A stretch of DNA of 42,537 nucleotides from Oxalobacteraceae bacterium UBA6018 (GCA_002428015.1 DIZW01000006.1:1-42537), one strand, 5' to 3'. Positions 23,591-33,715 are shown, numbered from the stretch's first letter. Notes: a model not told the origin generated them from the letters alone. A program made the numbers and translations.

Positions 23591-24742
23591 ATGCGACGCT
23601 ACTGGTTGTTGTTTGCGCAGACCGTCACCATCGCGCTCGGCCTGTATGCCGTCGCCGCCACGCTGCGCCCGGACTGGCTGGGCGCGCGCATGCACGCCAT
23701 TGAGCCCGGTACCGTGGCCGACAAGGTCGCCGTGTTGCAGGCGCCGCCGCAGCCGGCCGCCGGCAGCTACCGCGACGCCGCCGGGCGCGCCATGCCGGCC
23801 GTCGTCAACATCCTCACCAGCAAGGCCCTGCACGAGAATCATCCGCTGCTCAAGGACCCGTTCTTCCGCCGCTTCTTCGGCGACAAGCTGCCGCCCGAGG
23901 AGCAGCAGGCCAGCCTGGGCTCGGGCGTGATCGTCAGCCCGGACGGCTATATCCTCACCAACAACCACGTCATCGACGCCGCCGACGAGATCGAGGTGGT
24001 GCTGGCCGACGGGCGCAAGGCGCCGGCGCGGGTGGTCGGCACCGACCCGGAGACCGACCTGGCCGTGATCCGCATCGACGTCAAGAACCTGCCGGTGATC
24101 GTGCTTGGCCATTCCGAGCAGGCGCGCGTGGGCGACGTGGTGCTGGCCATCGGCAATCCGTTCGGCGTGGGGCAGACCGTCACGATGGGCATCATCTCCG
24201 CGGTGGGCCGCAACAACCTGCACATCAACCACTTCGAGAACTTCATCCAGACCGACGCGGCCATCAACTTCGGCAACTCGGGCGGCGCGCTGATCGATAC
24301 CAGCGGCAATCTGCTCGGCATTAATTCGGCCATCTACTCCCAGAGCGGCGGCTCGGTCGGCATCGGTTTTGCGATCCCCGTGAGCACCGCCAAGTCGGTG
24401 ATGGAAGCCATCATCAAGCACGGGCAGGTGGTGCGCGGCTGGATCGGCATCGAAACCCAGGACATCACGCCCGAGCTGGCCGACAGTTTCGGCTTGCCGC
24501 AGGAAAGCGGCACCATCATCGCCGGCGTGGTGCGCAACGGCCCGGCTGACCGCGCCGGCATCCGCCCCGGCGACATCCTGCTCACCGTGGACGGCAAGAA
24601 GGTCGGCAACACCAACGAGATGCTGAACCTGATCGCCCAGCTGACCCCGGGCGGCAAGTCGACCATGACCTTGATGCGCAAGAACCACGCCGCCACAGTG
24701 CGGGTCACCGTCGGCAAGCGCCCGCGCGAAGCCGTAGAATAA
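23591..24742 (+). CDS. HtrA-family serine protease, DegS/AlgW type
   Basis: 383 residues; ribosome site AAAGGAGAgcg. A single N-terminal membrane segment (about 5-24) anchors it with the rest in the periplasm. The S1C trypsin-like domain has the catalytic triad His126 (TNNHVIDAADE), Asp156 (DPETDLAVIR) and Ser230 (NFGNSGGALID). One PDZ domain follows (about 285-375: GWIGIETQDI ... GIRPGDILLTVDGKKV). One PDZ plus a membrane anchor resembles DegS/AlgW, the site-1 protease of sigma-E activation, more than the two-PDZ DegP. It may instead be a general quality-control protease; the target is not shown. Confidence 0.92.
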   Translation: MRRYWLLFAQTVTIALGLYAVAATLRPDWLGARMHAIEPGTVADKVAVLQAPPQPAAGSYRDAAGRAMPAVVNILTSKALHENHPLLKDPFFRRFFGDKLPPEEQQASLGSGVIVSPDGYILTNNHVIDAADEIEVVLADGRKAPARVVGTDPETDLAVIRIDVKNLPVIVLGHSEQARVGDVVLAIGNPFGVGQTVTMGIISAVGRNNLHINHFENFIQTDAAINFGNSGGALIDTSGNLLGINSAIYSQSGGSVGIGFAIPVSTAKSVMEAIIKHGQVVRGWIGIETQDITPELADSFGLPQESGTIIAGVVRNGPADRAGIRPGDILLTVDGKKVGNTNEMLNLIAQLTPGGKSTMTLMRKNHAATVRVTVGKRPREAVE

Positions 24743-24781
24743 TTTCTTTTCTTCCCCCTGAACACTTTTGGATCACGATCT

Positions 24782-25471
24782 ATGCATTTGCGCGACCTGA
24801 CGCAGTTTCTTACCGAGCTGAGCGAGAACAATAACCGGCCCTGGTTCATCATGAACAAGCCGCGCTACGATATTTTGCGCGAGGAGTTTCTGGCCGTCGT
24901 CACCGAGCTGATCAAGGAGATCACCAGCTTCGACCGCGCCGTCGCCGCCTGCAACCCGAAAAAAGCCATGTTCCGCATCAACCGCGACATCCGCTTTTCC
25001 AACGACAAGAGCCCGTACAAGACGCGCTTTTCGGCCGGCATCACGCCGATGGACCTGCGCCGGCCCAGCGCCGGCGGCGGGCCGACCTATTACTTCCAGA
25101 TCGAAGGCAACGGCAAGCTGCTGTTCGGCGCCGGCGAATACCTGCCGCCGCCGCCGCGCCTGCGCGCCATCCGCGAAGCCGTGGTCAACGATGCGCCAGG
25201 CTTCGCCAAAATGCTGAAGAATAGACAACTGCGCGCCACCTTCGGCGACCTGCAGGAAGAAGACAAACTGCAGCGGCCGCCGAAGGGTTTTGACCCCGAC
25301 CACGTCCACGTCGAATACCTCAAGCTCAAGAGCTTTTTCGTCTGGACCGAGGTCGACCTCAAGCTCAACGCACCGGAGCAACTGGTGCCCGAGCTGGCGC
25401 GCGGTTTCAAGGACGCCTTTGCGCTCGTGGCCTGGCTGCGCGGCGTGAAGGAAACCATCGTGGAAGACTGA
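24782..25471 (+). CDS. DUF2461 domain-containing protein
   Basis: 229 residues. The sequence matches the DUF2461 (TIGR02453) family along its whole length: LRDLTQFLTELSENNNRPWF, then FRINRDIRFSNDKSPYKTRF, YYFQIEGNGKLLFGAGEYLP and QRPPKGFDPDHVHVEYLKLKSF. The family is widespread but has no established function. There is no signal peptide, so it is cytoplasmic. It precedes a cupin gene by 11 bases and the two probably form one transcript. Confidence 0.88.
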   Translation: MHLRDLTQFLTELSENNNRPWFIMNKPRYDILREEFLAVVTELIKEITSFDRAVAACNPKKAMFRINRDIRFSNDKSPYKTRFSAGITPMDLRRPSAGGGPTYYFQIEGNGKLLFGAGEYLPPPPRLRAIREAVVNDAPGFAKMLKNRQLRATFGDLQEEDKLQRPPKGFDPDHVHVEYLKLKSFFVWTEVDLKLNAPEQLVPELARGFKDAFALVAWLRGVKETIVED

Positions 25472-25482
25472 CAGGAGCTAGC

Positions 25483-25812
25483 ATGGCTTTACAACACGCC
25501 GCCTCGGGCGACAACATTCCCCTCAAGCGCGACGACGACGACATCGCCCATTTCACCTCGATCGCGCTGGCCAAGACCGAGCACATGGAAATTATCCGCC
25601 TGGTGCTGCCGAAAGAGCGCGCCATGCCGGAGCATAAGGTCGACGGGGAAATGACGTTGCTGTGCCTGCAAGGCGAGATCGTGTGCGACGCCCACGGGCG
25701 CAGCACCGTGTTAAGGCCGGGCGACATGCTGTATCTGCTGGGCGGCGTGCCGCACTCGGTGCGCGCCAACGAGGACGCTGTCGGCCTGCTGACCATTCTG
25801 TTGAACCACTAA
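25483..25812 (+). CDS. Small cupin-domain protein
   Basis: 109 residues with ribosome site acAGGAGctagc. It is a single cupin barrel: PEHKVDGEMTLLCLQGEIVC provides the first cupin motif with His and Glu, and LRPGDMLYLLGGVPHSVRA the second with His. Such small cupins bind a metal and act as sensors, isomerases or dioxygenases; nothing more specific can be read. It directly follows the DUF2461 gene and is convergent with gpsA. Confidence 0.85.
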   Translation: MALQHAASGDNIPLKRDDDDIAHFTSIALAKTEHMEIIRLVLPKERAMPEHKVDGEMTLLCLQGEIVCDAHGRSTVLRPGDMLYLLGGVPHSVRANEDAVGLLTILLNH

Positions 25813-25886
25813 AGCACCTTGATGCACAGCGGCTGAGCCGGAACGGCGGGGCGGCGCTGGCCACCACGCCGGTCACGAACAGTGGC

Positions 25887-26915
25887 CTAGCGCGCCAATT
25901 CGTCACGCGGATCGCGTGCCATCAGCTTGGCCAGCATCGCCTGCGGCGTCACGCCATCGAACAGCACGCCGGCCACCGCGTCGGTGATGGGCATGTCCAC
26001 GCCCAGCTTGTGCGCCAGCTCGCGCACGGCCTTGGCGCAGGGGACGCCTTCGGCCACGTGGCCCAGTTCCGCCACGATCGCGTCCAGCGGCTTGCCTTGC
26101 GCCAGCCCCAGTCCCACGCGGCGGTTGCGCGACAGGTCGCCGGTGCAGGTGAGCAGCAGGTCGCCCATCCCGGTCAAGCCCATGAAGGTGGCGCTGTGCC
26201 CGCCCAGCGCCACGCCCAGCCGGGTGATCTCGGCCAGCCCGCGCGTGATCAGCGCGGCGCGCGCGTTCAGGCCCAGGCCCAGGCCGTCCGCCACGCCGGT
26301 GGCGATCGCCATCACGTTCTTGACCGCGCCGCCGACCTCCACGCCGATCACGTCGTCGCAGGCGTACACGCGGATGCTGCCGCCATGCACGGTGGCGACC
26401 ACGCGCTCGCGCAGGGCGGCCGAGGTCGAGGCCACCGTCAGCGCGCACGGCAGGCCGCGTGCCACTTCCTGGGCGAACGACGGCCCCGACAGCGCCGCGC
26501 CCGGCACCAGCTCGCCCAGTACCGCGCGCACCACCTGGTGCGGCAGCAGGCCGGTGCCGTATTCGAAGCCTTTGCACAGCCACACGATGTTGGGGATCGC
26601 ATGCGGGCGCAGTTGTTCGAGCAGGGGTCGCAAGCCGGCCACCGGGCAGGCGGCGATCAGCAGCGGCGTGGCGTCCTCGGGCGCTTCCAGCACGTGGGAC
26701 AGGGCGGCGTCGAACGCACCGCTGACCTGCAAGGCGGGCGGAAACGCGAAGCCGGGCAGGTACGATTGATTCTCGCGCGCCTGCGCCATGGCGGCCATGG
26801 CGGCGCTGTCGCGGCCCCACAGCAGCACGTCGTGGCGCGCGGCCAGCGCGAGCGCCACCGCGGTGCCCCAGGCGCCGGCGCCGAGGACGCTGATGCGCGC
26901 GCGGACCCGGCTCAT
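25887..26915 (-). CDS. gpsA: Glycerol-3-phosphate dehydrogenase [NAD(P)+]
   Basis: 342 residues. GpsA reduces dihydroxyacetone phosphate to sn-glycerol-3-phosphate for phospholipid synthesis. The Rossmann motif is ISVLGAGAWGTAVALALA. Other family motifs are WLCKGFEYGTGLLPHQV, LSGPSFAQEVARGLP, GVEVGGAVKNVMAIATGVADGLGLG with the catalytic Lys, NARAALITRGLAEI, and TGMGDLLLTCTGDLSRNRRVG. It starts 19 bases after the SH3-domain gene and is last in the rhodanese-grxC-secB-SH3-gpsA series, a conserved betaproteobacterial arrangement. Confidence 0.97.
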   Translation of the reverse strand: MSRVRARISVLGAGAWGTAVALALAARHDVLLWGRDSAAMAAMAQARENQSYLPGFAFPPALQVSGAFDAALSHVLEAPEDATPLLIAACPVAGLRPLLEQLRPHAIPNIVWLCKGFEYGTGLLPHQVVRAVLGELVPGAALSGPSFAQEVARGLPCALTVASTSAALRERVVATVHGGSIRVYACDDVIGVEVGGAVKNVMAIATGVADGLGLGLNARAALITRGLAEITRLGVALGGHSATFMGLTGMGDLLLTCTGDLSRNRRVGLGLAQGKPLDAIVAELGHVAEGVPCAKAVRELAHKLGVDMPITDAVAGVLFDGVTPQAMLAKLMARDPRDELAR

Positions 26916-26934
26916 GGCAGTGGCCGCCCGTGCA

Positions 26935-27375
26935 TCAGATGCCCCAGACTTCCGCGGCGCGCACGTAGCCGGTGGCGCCGTCGCGGTGGTGCACCTTGAC
27001 CCAGGCGCCTTGGGCCTCGATCAGTTCGAGCAGCACGCCCTTGTCGGCGCTGATGATCGCGGCCGAGGATTCTTCCGGCGCCACGCGCACCTTGGCGCTG
27101 GCGGCGCGCACCACCACGTTGCGGTGCGGCGAGAGCAGCTTCGACTCGGTCCACGCCAGTTCGCCGTTGACGTCGCGCACCTTGGACCAGTCGCCATAGG
27201 TCAGCACGACTTCGACCGGCATGCCGCGCGGCGCGATGAATAATTTGCCGCCTTTGACGGACGGCGCGTCGTACAGGATGACGGGCGCGGCACCGATCGA
27301 TTTGAAATCGAAGGCGTGCGCACCGGCCATGGCCAGCGACAGCAGGGCGCTGGCTAGAATGCGGGGAAATGTCAT
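26935..27375 (-). CDS. Secreted SH3-domain protein
   Basis: 146 residues from the ATG at 27375, which has a GGAG ribosome site eight bases upstream and yields a signal peptide (MTFPRILASALLSLAMAGAHA, cleavage at about 21). The mature protein has two bacterial SH3-like modules: GKLFIAPRGMPVEVVLTYGDWSKV with WTESKLL, and VRVAPEESSAAIISADKGVLLELI with TGYVRAAEVWGI. Such domains bind peptidoglycan or peptides in the periplasm. It lies between secB and gpsA; its leader contains the strong hairpins at 27400-27477. Confidence 0.85.
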   Translation of the reverse strand: MTFPRILASALLSLAMAGAHAFDFKSIGAAPVILYDAPSVKGGKLFIAPRGMPVEVVLTYGDWSKVRDVNGELAWTESKLLSPHRNVVVRAASAKVRVAPEESSAAIISADKGVLLELIEAQGAWVKVHHRDGATGYVRAAEVWGI

Positions 27376-27399
27376 TGCGTGGTCTCCGCCTGGAACTGC

Positions 27400-27477
27400 G
27401 TAGGGTGGGCAGCGCGCTGCCCACGGAGATGCTGGCGCTGGGCGCGCCGGCAGAAGCGTCTGCCGGCGCGCCCAGCG
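27400..27477. repeat. REP-like element: GTAG head, 20-base palindrome and 19-bp hairpin
   Basis: GTAG (27400-27403) is followed by a perfect 20-base palindrome (27405-27424, core gcagcgcgctgc) and then by a perfect 19-bp stem (27436-27454 with 27459-27477, loop AGCG). REP sequences typically have a GTAG head followed by a hairpin, bound by RAYT transposases. It lies in the secB-SH3 space, where it could also stabilise or terminate the secB message. A similar GTAG-hairpin is at 2038-2066. Confidence 0.65.
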
Positions 27478-27487
27478 TGGTGCCTGC

Positions 27488-27961
27488 TTAGTTTGCCGCG
27501 CCGGTGGTTGGTGCCGCGGCGGCTGCTTCAGCCAGGGCCTGGCGGCGCTGCTGGTAGAACACTTCGAAGTTGATCTCGGCCAGGTGCACAGGCGGGAAGC
27601 CGGCACGGGTGATCACGTCGGCGATGTTGCCGCGCAGGTAAGGGTATACGATGTTCGGGCAGCCGATTCCCAGCAGCGGGTCCATCTGGTCCGCTGGGAT
27701 GTTGCGCGCTTCAAAGATGCCGGCTTGCTTGCCTTCGACCAGGAAAGCAACCTTGTCCTTGACTTTGGCGGTGACGGTGATGGTGACGGTCGACTCGTAG
27801 ATGCCGTCGGCGATCGCCTCGGCGCCCACGTCGAGCGACACTTCGATCGACGGCGCTTCCTGCTCGAGGAAGATGGCTGGGGAATTAGGCTGCTCCAGCG
27901 ACATGTCTTTCAGGTAGACGCGTTGGATTTGGAATACGGGTTGCAGATTTTCGTCAGACAT
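27488..27961 (-). CDS. secB: Protein-export chaperone SecB
   Basis: 157 residues. SecB is the homotetrameric chaperone that holds preproteins unfolded for SecA. Family motifs are FQIQRVYLKDMSLEQPNSP, then VTAKVKDKVAFLVEGKQAGIF, and the conserved LGIGCPNIVYPYLRGNIADVITRAGFPPVHLAEINFEVFY (given in parts). The acidic C-terminal region is short and ends Ala-rich. The start is at 27961. It is downstream of grxC and has its own possible promoter at 28038-28064. Confidence 0.97.
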   Translation of the reverse strand: MSDENLQPVFQIQRVYLKDMSLEQPNSPAIFLEQEAPSIEVSLDVGAEAIADGIYESTVTITVTAKVKDKVAFLVEGKQAGIFEARNIPADQMDPLLGIGCPNIVYPYLRGNIADVITRAGFPPVHLAEINFEVFYQQRRQALAEAAAAAPTTGAAN

Positions 27962-28037
27962 GGAACGCTTTCGTTATGAGAGTAAAAGAACGGCTACGCG
28001 CCGCTCCATCGGTGCTTTGGACATCAAACGCCGGGCA

Positions 28038-28064
28038 ATTGTATCAAAACCAATTCGCTTGCAA
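28038..28064 (-). promoter_or_regulatory. Candidate promoter of secB
   Basis: Minus-strand TTGCAA (28059-28064) and TACAAT (28038-28043) with a 15-base spacer, about 77 bases upstream of the secB start. Spacing is short for sigma-70, so this is tentative. Confidence 0.35.
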
Positions 28065-28119
28065 TAGCTTTGCCCCGGGACCGCGCATTTGGCATGCGCG
28101 CCGCGTTCACGCCTTAGCT

Positions 28120-28383
28120 TCAAGCGCCATTTAACAAGGGTTCGAGCCGTCCCGACTGATCGAGCGCATACAAATCGTCGAATCCGCCCACGTGGGTTTC
28201 GCCAACGTAGATTTGCGGCACCGTGCGGCGTCCGGTTTTCTGCATCATGATGGTACGCTGTTCCGGATCGAGGTCGACGCGGATTTTCTCGATGTCGGTC
28301 ACGCCCTTGGCTTCGAGCAGGCGTTCGGCGCGCACGCAGTAGGGGCAGGACGCGGTGTGGTAGAGCACTACATGGGCTGTCAT
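28120..28383 (-). CDS. grxC: Glutaredoxin 3
   Basis: 87 residues; ribosome site AAAGGAttccc. GrxC reduces disulfides and glutathionylated proteins with glutathione. The redox motif CPYC is Cys13-Cys16, followed by the expected helix VRAERLLEAKG. The TVPQIYVGETHVGGFDDLYAL segment holds the cis-Pro and the GG motif that bind glutathione. Length is standard. It sits between the rhodanese and secB genes on the same strand. Confidence 0.96.
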   Translation of the reverse strand: MTAHVVLYHTASCPYCVRAERLLEAKGVTDIEKIRVDLDPEQRTIMMQKTGRRTVPQIYVGETHVGGFDDLYALDQSGRLEPLLNGA

Positions 28384-28415
28384 GGGAATCCTTTCTTGCT
28401 TACTTACTGACTTAC

Positions 28416-28817
28416 TTACTTTACTGTTGGCAAGCCGCCCGCCTGCCAGGCGACGATGCCGCCGTCCAGGCTCAGCGCGTCCTCGAAGCCGGCCGCCTGC
28501 AATTGCTTAACCGCACGGGCCGCGCGCGCGCCGCTCTGGCAGATGACGACGATGGTTTTGCCCTTACCCTTCTCGAGCTCGCCAACGCGGGAGGCCAAGT
28601 CTGACAGCGGAATGTTTTTCGCGTCGCGCAAATGCCCGTTGGCAAATTCGGCCGGCTCGCGCACGTCCAGCAGGATGGTCTTGCCGCGGTTGAGCAGCTG
28701 GGTCACTTCCAGCGCCGACGCGCGCCGGCCGCGCGGCGCCAGGGCCGGCAGCAGCAGCGCGCCGCCCGAAAGGACGGCGATTGCGACGAGGAAAATGTGG
28801 TCGATAATGAATTTCAC
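28416..28817 (-). CDS. Membrane-anchored rhodanese-like protein
   Basis: 133 residues with a GTG start preceded by GGAAA. An N-terminal membrane segment (about 5-27) anchors the protein. The rhodanese domain covers about 35-130 with LLDVREPAEFANGHLRDAKNIPL and the active-site loop CQSGAR (Cys93-Arg98). Rhodaneses transfer sulfane sulfur via the loop Cys. The same family member precedes grxC-secB in many betaproteobacteria. It is divergent from gpmA and has a TATAAT -10 element upstream. Confidence 0.9.
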   Translation of the reverse strand: MKFIIDHIFLVAIAVLSGGALLLPALAPRGRRASALEVTQLLNRGKTILLDVREPAEFANGHLRDAKNIPLSDLASRVGELEKGKGKTIVVICQSGARAARAVKQLQAAGFEDALSLDGGIVAWQAGGLPTVK

Positions 28818-28847
28818 GGGTTTCCAATGGTTAAAGACAATCCGCCC

Positions 28848-28853
28848 ATTATA
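28848..28853 (-). promoter_or_regulatory. -10 element of the rhodanese-grxC-secB unit
   Basis: A TATAAT on the minus strand lies 30 bases before the rhodanese GTG. A matching -35 is not clear. Confidence 0.4.
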
Positions 28854-28945
28854 AAATAGATGCTGGCGCCGGCTGCGATTGCAGCGGCGATCGCACCGAT
28901 AACCGGCTCATCCCTTCTTTTTTTACCGATAGAAAACTCTCTCTC

Positions 28946-29692
28946 ATGTACAAAATTGTCTTCATGCGCCACGGCGAATCCACCTGGAACCTCGAAAACC
29001 GCTTCACCGGCTGGACCGATGTCGATCTGACCGAGAAGGGCGTCCAGGAAGCCAAGGCGGCCGGCAAAGTGCTCAAGGAAGCCGGTTTCACCTTCGACCT
29101 GGCCTACACCTCGGTGCTCAAGCGCGCCATCCGCACCCTGTGGCTGGCGCTGGACGACATGGACATGATGTGGTTGCCGATCAAGAACGACTGGCGCCTG
29201 AACGAGCGCCACTACGGCGCGCTGCAAGGCCTGGACAAGGGCGAGACCGCCGCCAAGTACGGCGACGCCCAGGTGCTGGTATGGCGCCGCAGCTACGACA
29301 CCCCGCCGCCGCCGCTGGAGGCGTCCGACGAGCGCACCTCGTTCAACGATCCGCGCTACGCCGGCGTGGCCAAGGACAGCATTCCCCTGACCGAGTGCCT
29401 GAAGGACACCGTGGCGCGCGTGATGCCGGCCTGGGACGAGGAAATCGCCCCGGCCATCCGCGCCGGCAAGAAGATCCTGATCTCGGCCCACGGCAACAGC
29501 CTGCGCGCGCTGATCAAGATGCTCGACGGGATCAGCGACGAGGACATCGTCGGCCTGAACATCCCCAACGGCCAGCCGCTCGTGTACGAGCTCGACGCCG
29601 ACCTCAAGCCGATCCGCCACTACTACCTGGGCGACCAGGAAGCCATCGCCGCCGCCGTCGCCGCGGTGGCCAATCAAGGGAAGGCCAAGTAA
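28946..29692 (+). CDS. gpmA: 2,3-bisphosphoglycerate-dependent phosphoglycerate mutase
   Basis: 248 residues. GpmA interconverts 3- and 2-phosphoglycerate in glycolysis. The phosphohistidine motif is FMRHGESTWNLENRFTGWTD near residue 10. Others are RHYGALQGLDKGETAAKYG, the VWRRSYDTPPPPLE segment and AHGNSLRALIKMLDGISD with the second active-site His. Length and motifs match the dPGM family throughout. It starts the plus-strand series gpmA-envC-ctpA-moeB; the next gene begins 3 bases after its stop. Confidence 0.97.
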   Translation: MYKIVFMRHGESTWNLENRFTGWTDVDLTEKGVQEAKAAGKVLKEAGFTFDLAYTSVLKRAIRTLWLALDDMDMMWLPIKNDWRLNERHYGALQGLDKGETAAKYGDAQVLVWRRSYDTPPPPLEASDERTSFNDPRYAGVAKDSIPLTECLKDTVARVMPAWDEEIAPAIRAGKKILISAHGNSLRALIKMLDGISDEDIVGLNIPNGQPLVYELDADLKPIRHYYLGDQEAIAAAVAAVANQGKAK

Positions 29693-29695
29693 GTT

Positions 29696-31153
29696 TTGCG
29701 ACGTAAAATCCAGCAGTTGGCGCGCCGGACGGTGCTGTGCATCGCCCTGGCCGCCGTCGCGGGCGGCGTCCTCGCCGCCCCCAGGCAAACCGCGCGCAGC
29801 AAGGAAAAGGCCGCGGCCGAGGCGACCCGCGCCGGCATCCAGCAGAAGCTGGCGGCCTTGAAGCGCGACATCAGCCGCACCGAAAGCGAGAAGGAAGACG
29901 CGGCCGACACCCTGGCCGAATCGGAGGAGGCGATCTCCGACGCCAACCGCAACCTGCACAACCTGGCCGACGAACAGCGCCAGACCAACCAGAAGCTCGC
30001 CGAGCTCGACAGCGCCCAGGCGAAGCTGGCCCAGACCATCGACGCGCAGAAGACCCAGCTGTCCCGGCTCCTGCGCGAGCAATATGTCGCCGGCAACGAG
30101 GACCGCATCAAGCTGCTGCTGTCGGGCGACAATCCGAACCGCATCAACCGCGACCTGCAAATGATGGCCTACGTGTCCCAGGCCCAGGCGCGCCTGCTGA
30201 CCTCCTTGCGCACCAACCTGGCGCAGGTGGAGGCCAACCAGGAGGCGGCCCAGAACGCCAAGGACGAGCTGGAAGAAATCGCCGGCGAGCAGCGCGACCA
30301 GAAAACCGTGCTGGAGAAGGAAAAGGCACGCCACGCGGCCCTGCTGGGCAGCCTGTCGAGCCGGCTGGCGGACCAGCGCAAGCAGGCCGGCAATCTCGAG
30401 CGCGACGAGCAGCGCATGAGCGGCCTGGTGGACCGCCTGTCCAAGCTGATCAAGGAGCAGGCCGCGGCCGCCGCCGCCGAGCAGCGCCGCCTGGCCGCGC
30501 TGGCCGCGGCTCGCGCCAAGGCGGCCGAGCAGGCGCGCGCGCTGGCCAGGGCCGAGGCCGAACAGCGGATGGCGCGCGCCAGGGCCGAGCGCGACCGGCT
30601 GGCGCGCGAAGCGGCCAAGGCCGGCACCAAGCCGCCGCCGCCGTTCAAGCCGACACCGATCGACGCCGACGAGCCGAAGGTGGCGCGCGAGCCCGCCCAG
30701 AGCGACCCGGACGCGGCCCGGCCGGCCGATATCGCGCTGGCGCCGGCGGCCCCGAACGGCGCCTTTGAAAGCCAGCGCGGCCACCTGCATGTGCCGGTCA
30801 ACGGCAAGGTGATGGCGCGCTTCGGCGCCAAGCGCGGCGGCGGACCGAGCTGGAAAGGCATGTTCATCAAGGCGCCCGAGGGCAGCGACGTGCGCGCCGT
30901 GGCGGCGGGCCGGGTGGTGTTCTCGAGCTGGATGCGCGGCTTCGGCAACCTGCTCATCATCGACCACGGCAACGAGTACCTGTCGATCTATGGCAACAAC
31001 CAATCCTTGCTCAAGCGCGTGGGCGACGCGGTCAAGGCCGGCGACCCCATCGCCAGTGCCGGCAATACCGGCGGCAACGAGGAATCGGGTCTATACTTCG
31101 AGCTCAGGCACCGCGGCGCGGCCTTCGATCCGGCCGGCTGGGTCAGTTTCTAA
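29696..31153 (+). CDS. envC: Murein hydrolase activator EnvC
   Basis: 485 residues with a TTG start three bases after the gpmA stop. A signal peptide ends near VLAAP. A long coiled coil (about 30-265) is rich in Ala/Gln/Glu/Arg. A Pro/Ala linker leads to the C-terminal LytM (M23) domain (about 360-485). The domain lacks the catalytic His residues: GMFIKAPEG replaces the HxGxD motif and YFELRHRG replaces the HxH motif. That is the hallmark of EnvC, which activates the amidases AmiA/AmiB for septal peptidoglycan splitting instead of cutting itself. Position after gpmA and before ctpA is conserved in related genomes. Confidence 0.92.
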   Translation: MRRKIQQLARRTVLCIALAAVAGGVLAAPRQTARSKEKAAAEATRAGIQQKLAALKRDISRTESEKEDAADTLAESEEAISDANRNLHNLADEQRQTNQKLAELDSAQAKLAQTIDAQKTQLSRLLREQYVAGNEDRIKLLLSGDNPNRINRDLQMMAYVSQAQARLLTSLRTNLAQVEANQEAAQNAKDELEEIAGEQRDQKTVLEKEKARHAALLGSLSSRLADQRKQAGNLERDEQRMSGLVDRLSKLIKEQAAAAAAEQRRLAALAAARAKAAEQARALARAEAEQRMARARAERDRLAREAAKAGTKPPPPFKPTPIDADEPKVAREPAQSDPDAARPADIALAPAAPNGAFESQRGHLHVPVNGKVMARFGAKRGGGPSWKGMFIKAPEGSDVRAVAAGRVVFSSWMRGFGNLLIIDHGNEYLSIYGNNQSLLKRVGDAVKAGDPIASAGNTGGNEESGLYFELRHRGAAFDPAGWVSF

Positions 31154-31164
31154 CGGGTGAAGGT

Positions 31165-32646
<1,482 letters not shown>

Positions 32647-32695
32647 GCCGCCTGACCATGCCTCGATTGCCCCATCCGCCGCACCGCCCAGCGCC

Positions 32696-33451
32696 ATGAA
32701 CGACCAGCAGCTGCTCCGCTATTCGCGCCATATCCTGCTCGACGAGATCGGCATCGAGGGCCAGCAGCGCGTGCTCGGCGCCAGCGCGCTGGTGATCGGC
32801 GCCGGCGGCCTGGGCTCGCCGGCCGCACTGTACCTGGCCTCGGCCGGCATCGGCCGCCTGGTGCTGGTCGACGACGACGAGGTCGACCTGACCAACCTGC
32901 AGCGCCAGATCATCCACACCACCGCGCGGGTCGGCCAGCCCAAGGTCGACTCGGCGCGCGCCGCGCTGGGCGCGCTCAATCCGGACTGCGAGGTGGTGGC
33001 CCTGCGCGAACGCGCCAGCGGCGCCCGCCTCGAGGAGCTGGTCGCCGGCGCCGACGTGGTGCTCGACTGCTGCGACAATTTCGCCACCCGCCACGCGGTC
33101 AACCGCGCCTGCGTGGCGCACCGCGTGCCGCTGGTGTCGGGCGCGGTGATCCGCTTCGACGGCCAGATCAGCGTGTTCGATCCGCGCCACGCCGATTCGC
33201 CGTGCTACGCCTGCCTGTTCCCCGAGGAGCAGCAATTCCAGGACGTCGCCTGCAGCACCATGGGCGTGTTTGCGCCCCTGGTCGGGGTGATCGGCGCCAT
33301 GCAGGCGGCCGAGGCGCTCAAGCTCATCATCGGCGCCGCCGCTGGCGCCTCGCTGGCCCGCCGCCTGCTGCTGCTCGACGGGCGCGCCATGGAATGGACC
33401 AGCATTTCGATCGAGCGCAACCCGTTTTGCGGGGTCTGCGGCCCCGCTTGA
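32696..33451 (+). CDS. moeB: HesA/MoeB/ThiF-family adenylyltransferase
   Basis: 251 residues from the ATG at 32696, which gives the standard start MNDQQLLRYSRHILLDEIG. The ATP-binding motif GAGGLGSP is at 35-42, followed by DDDEVDLTNLQRQIIHT, the LDCCDNFATRHAVN loop and the Zn-binding cysteine pairs CYAC and CGVC. MoeB adenylates the MoaD C-terminus for molybdopterin synthesis; ThiF does the same for ThiS. MoeB is preferred from the sequence and context, though ThiF function cannot be excluded. It directly follows ctpA. The catalytic Cys (DVACSTMGV) is present. Confidence 0.9.
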   Translation: MNDQQLLRYSRHILLDEIGIEGQQRVLGASALVIGAGGLGSPAALYLASAGIGRLVLVDDDEVDLTNLQRQIIHTTARVGQPKVDSARAALGALNPDCEVVALRERASGARLEELVAGADVVLDCCDNFATRHAVNRACVAHRVPLVSGAVIRFDGQISVFDPRHADSPCYACLFPEEQQFQDVACSTMGVFAPLVGVIGAMQAAEALKLIIGAAAGASLARRLLLLDGRAMEWTSISIERNPFCGVCGPA

Positions 33452-33649
33452 CCCGGTCCTGGCGCGGCGGGCCGGTTAATCCAGATCAAACAATGTAAAA
33501 ATAGCGCAGGCCGGGCCAGCCCCGCACACTGCGCGCGCGGCCGTGCCATGGGCGCCGCCATTGGCACACAGACCATCGATGGCCGCGGGCGCCGTGCTGG
33601 TCTACAATAAGCACCCCGGCGCCCTTGGCCGCTCGGACCCATTTGGCTT

Positions 33650-33655
33650 TATACT
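33650..33655 (+). promoter_or_regulatory. Possible -10 element of the gsp operon
   Basis: TATACT lies 61 bases before the gspG start, in a 264-base non-coding stretch (33452-33715) between moeB and gspG. The nearest -35-like hexamer (TTGGCC) is spaced too far, so the call is weak. Nothing else is recognised in that stretch. Confidence 0.25.
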
Positions 33656-33715
33656 CTGCCTTCGTTTCTGACACGGTTTTAGCCCCTGTCTTTACCCCTT
33701 TATCACAGACCTCCT

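Noticed and set aside
28814..31003. Long minus-strand open frame opposite gpmA and envC
   Set aside because: Antisense to two clearly identified genes; its composition follows from the coiled coil of envC read backwards.
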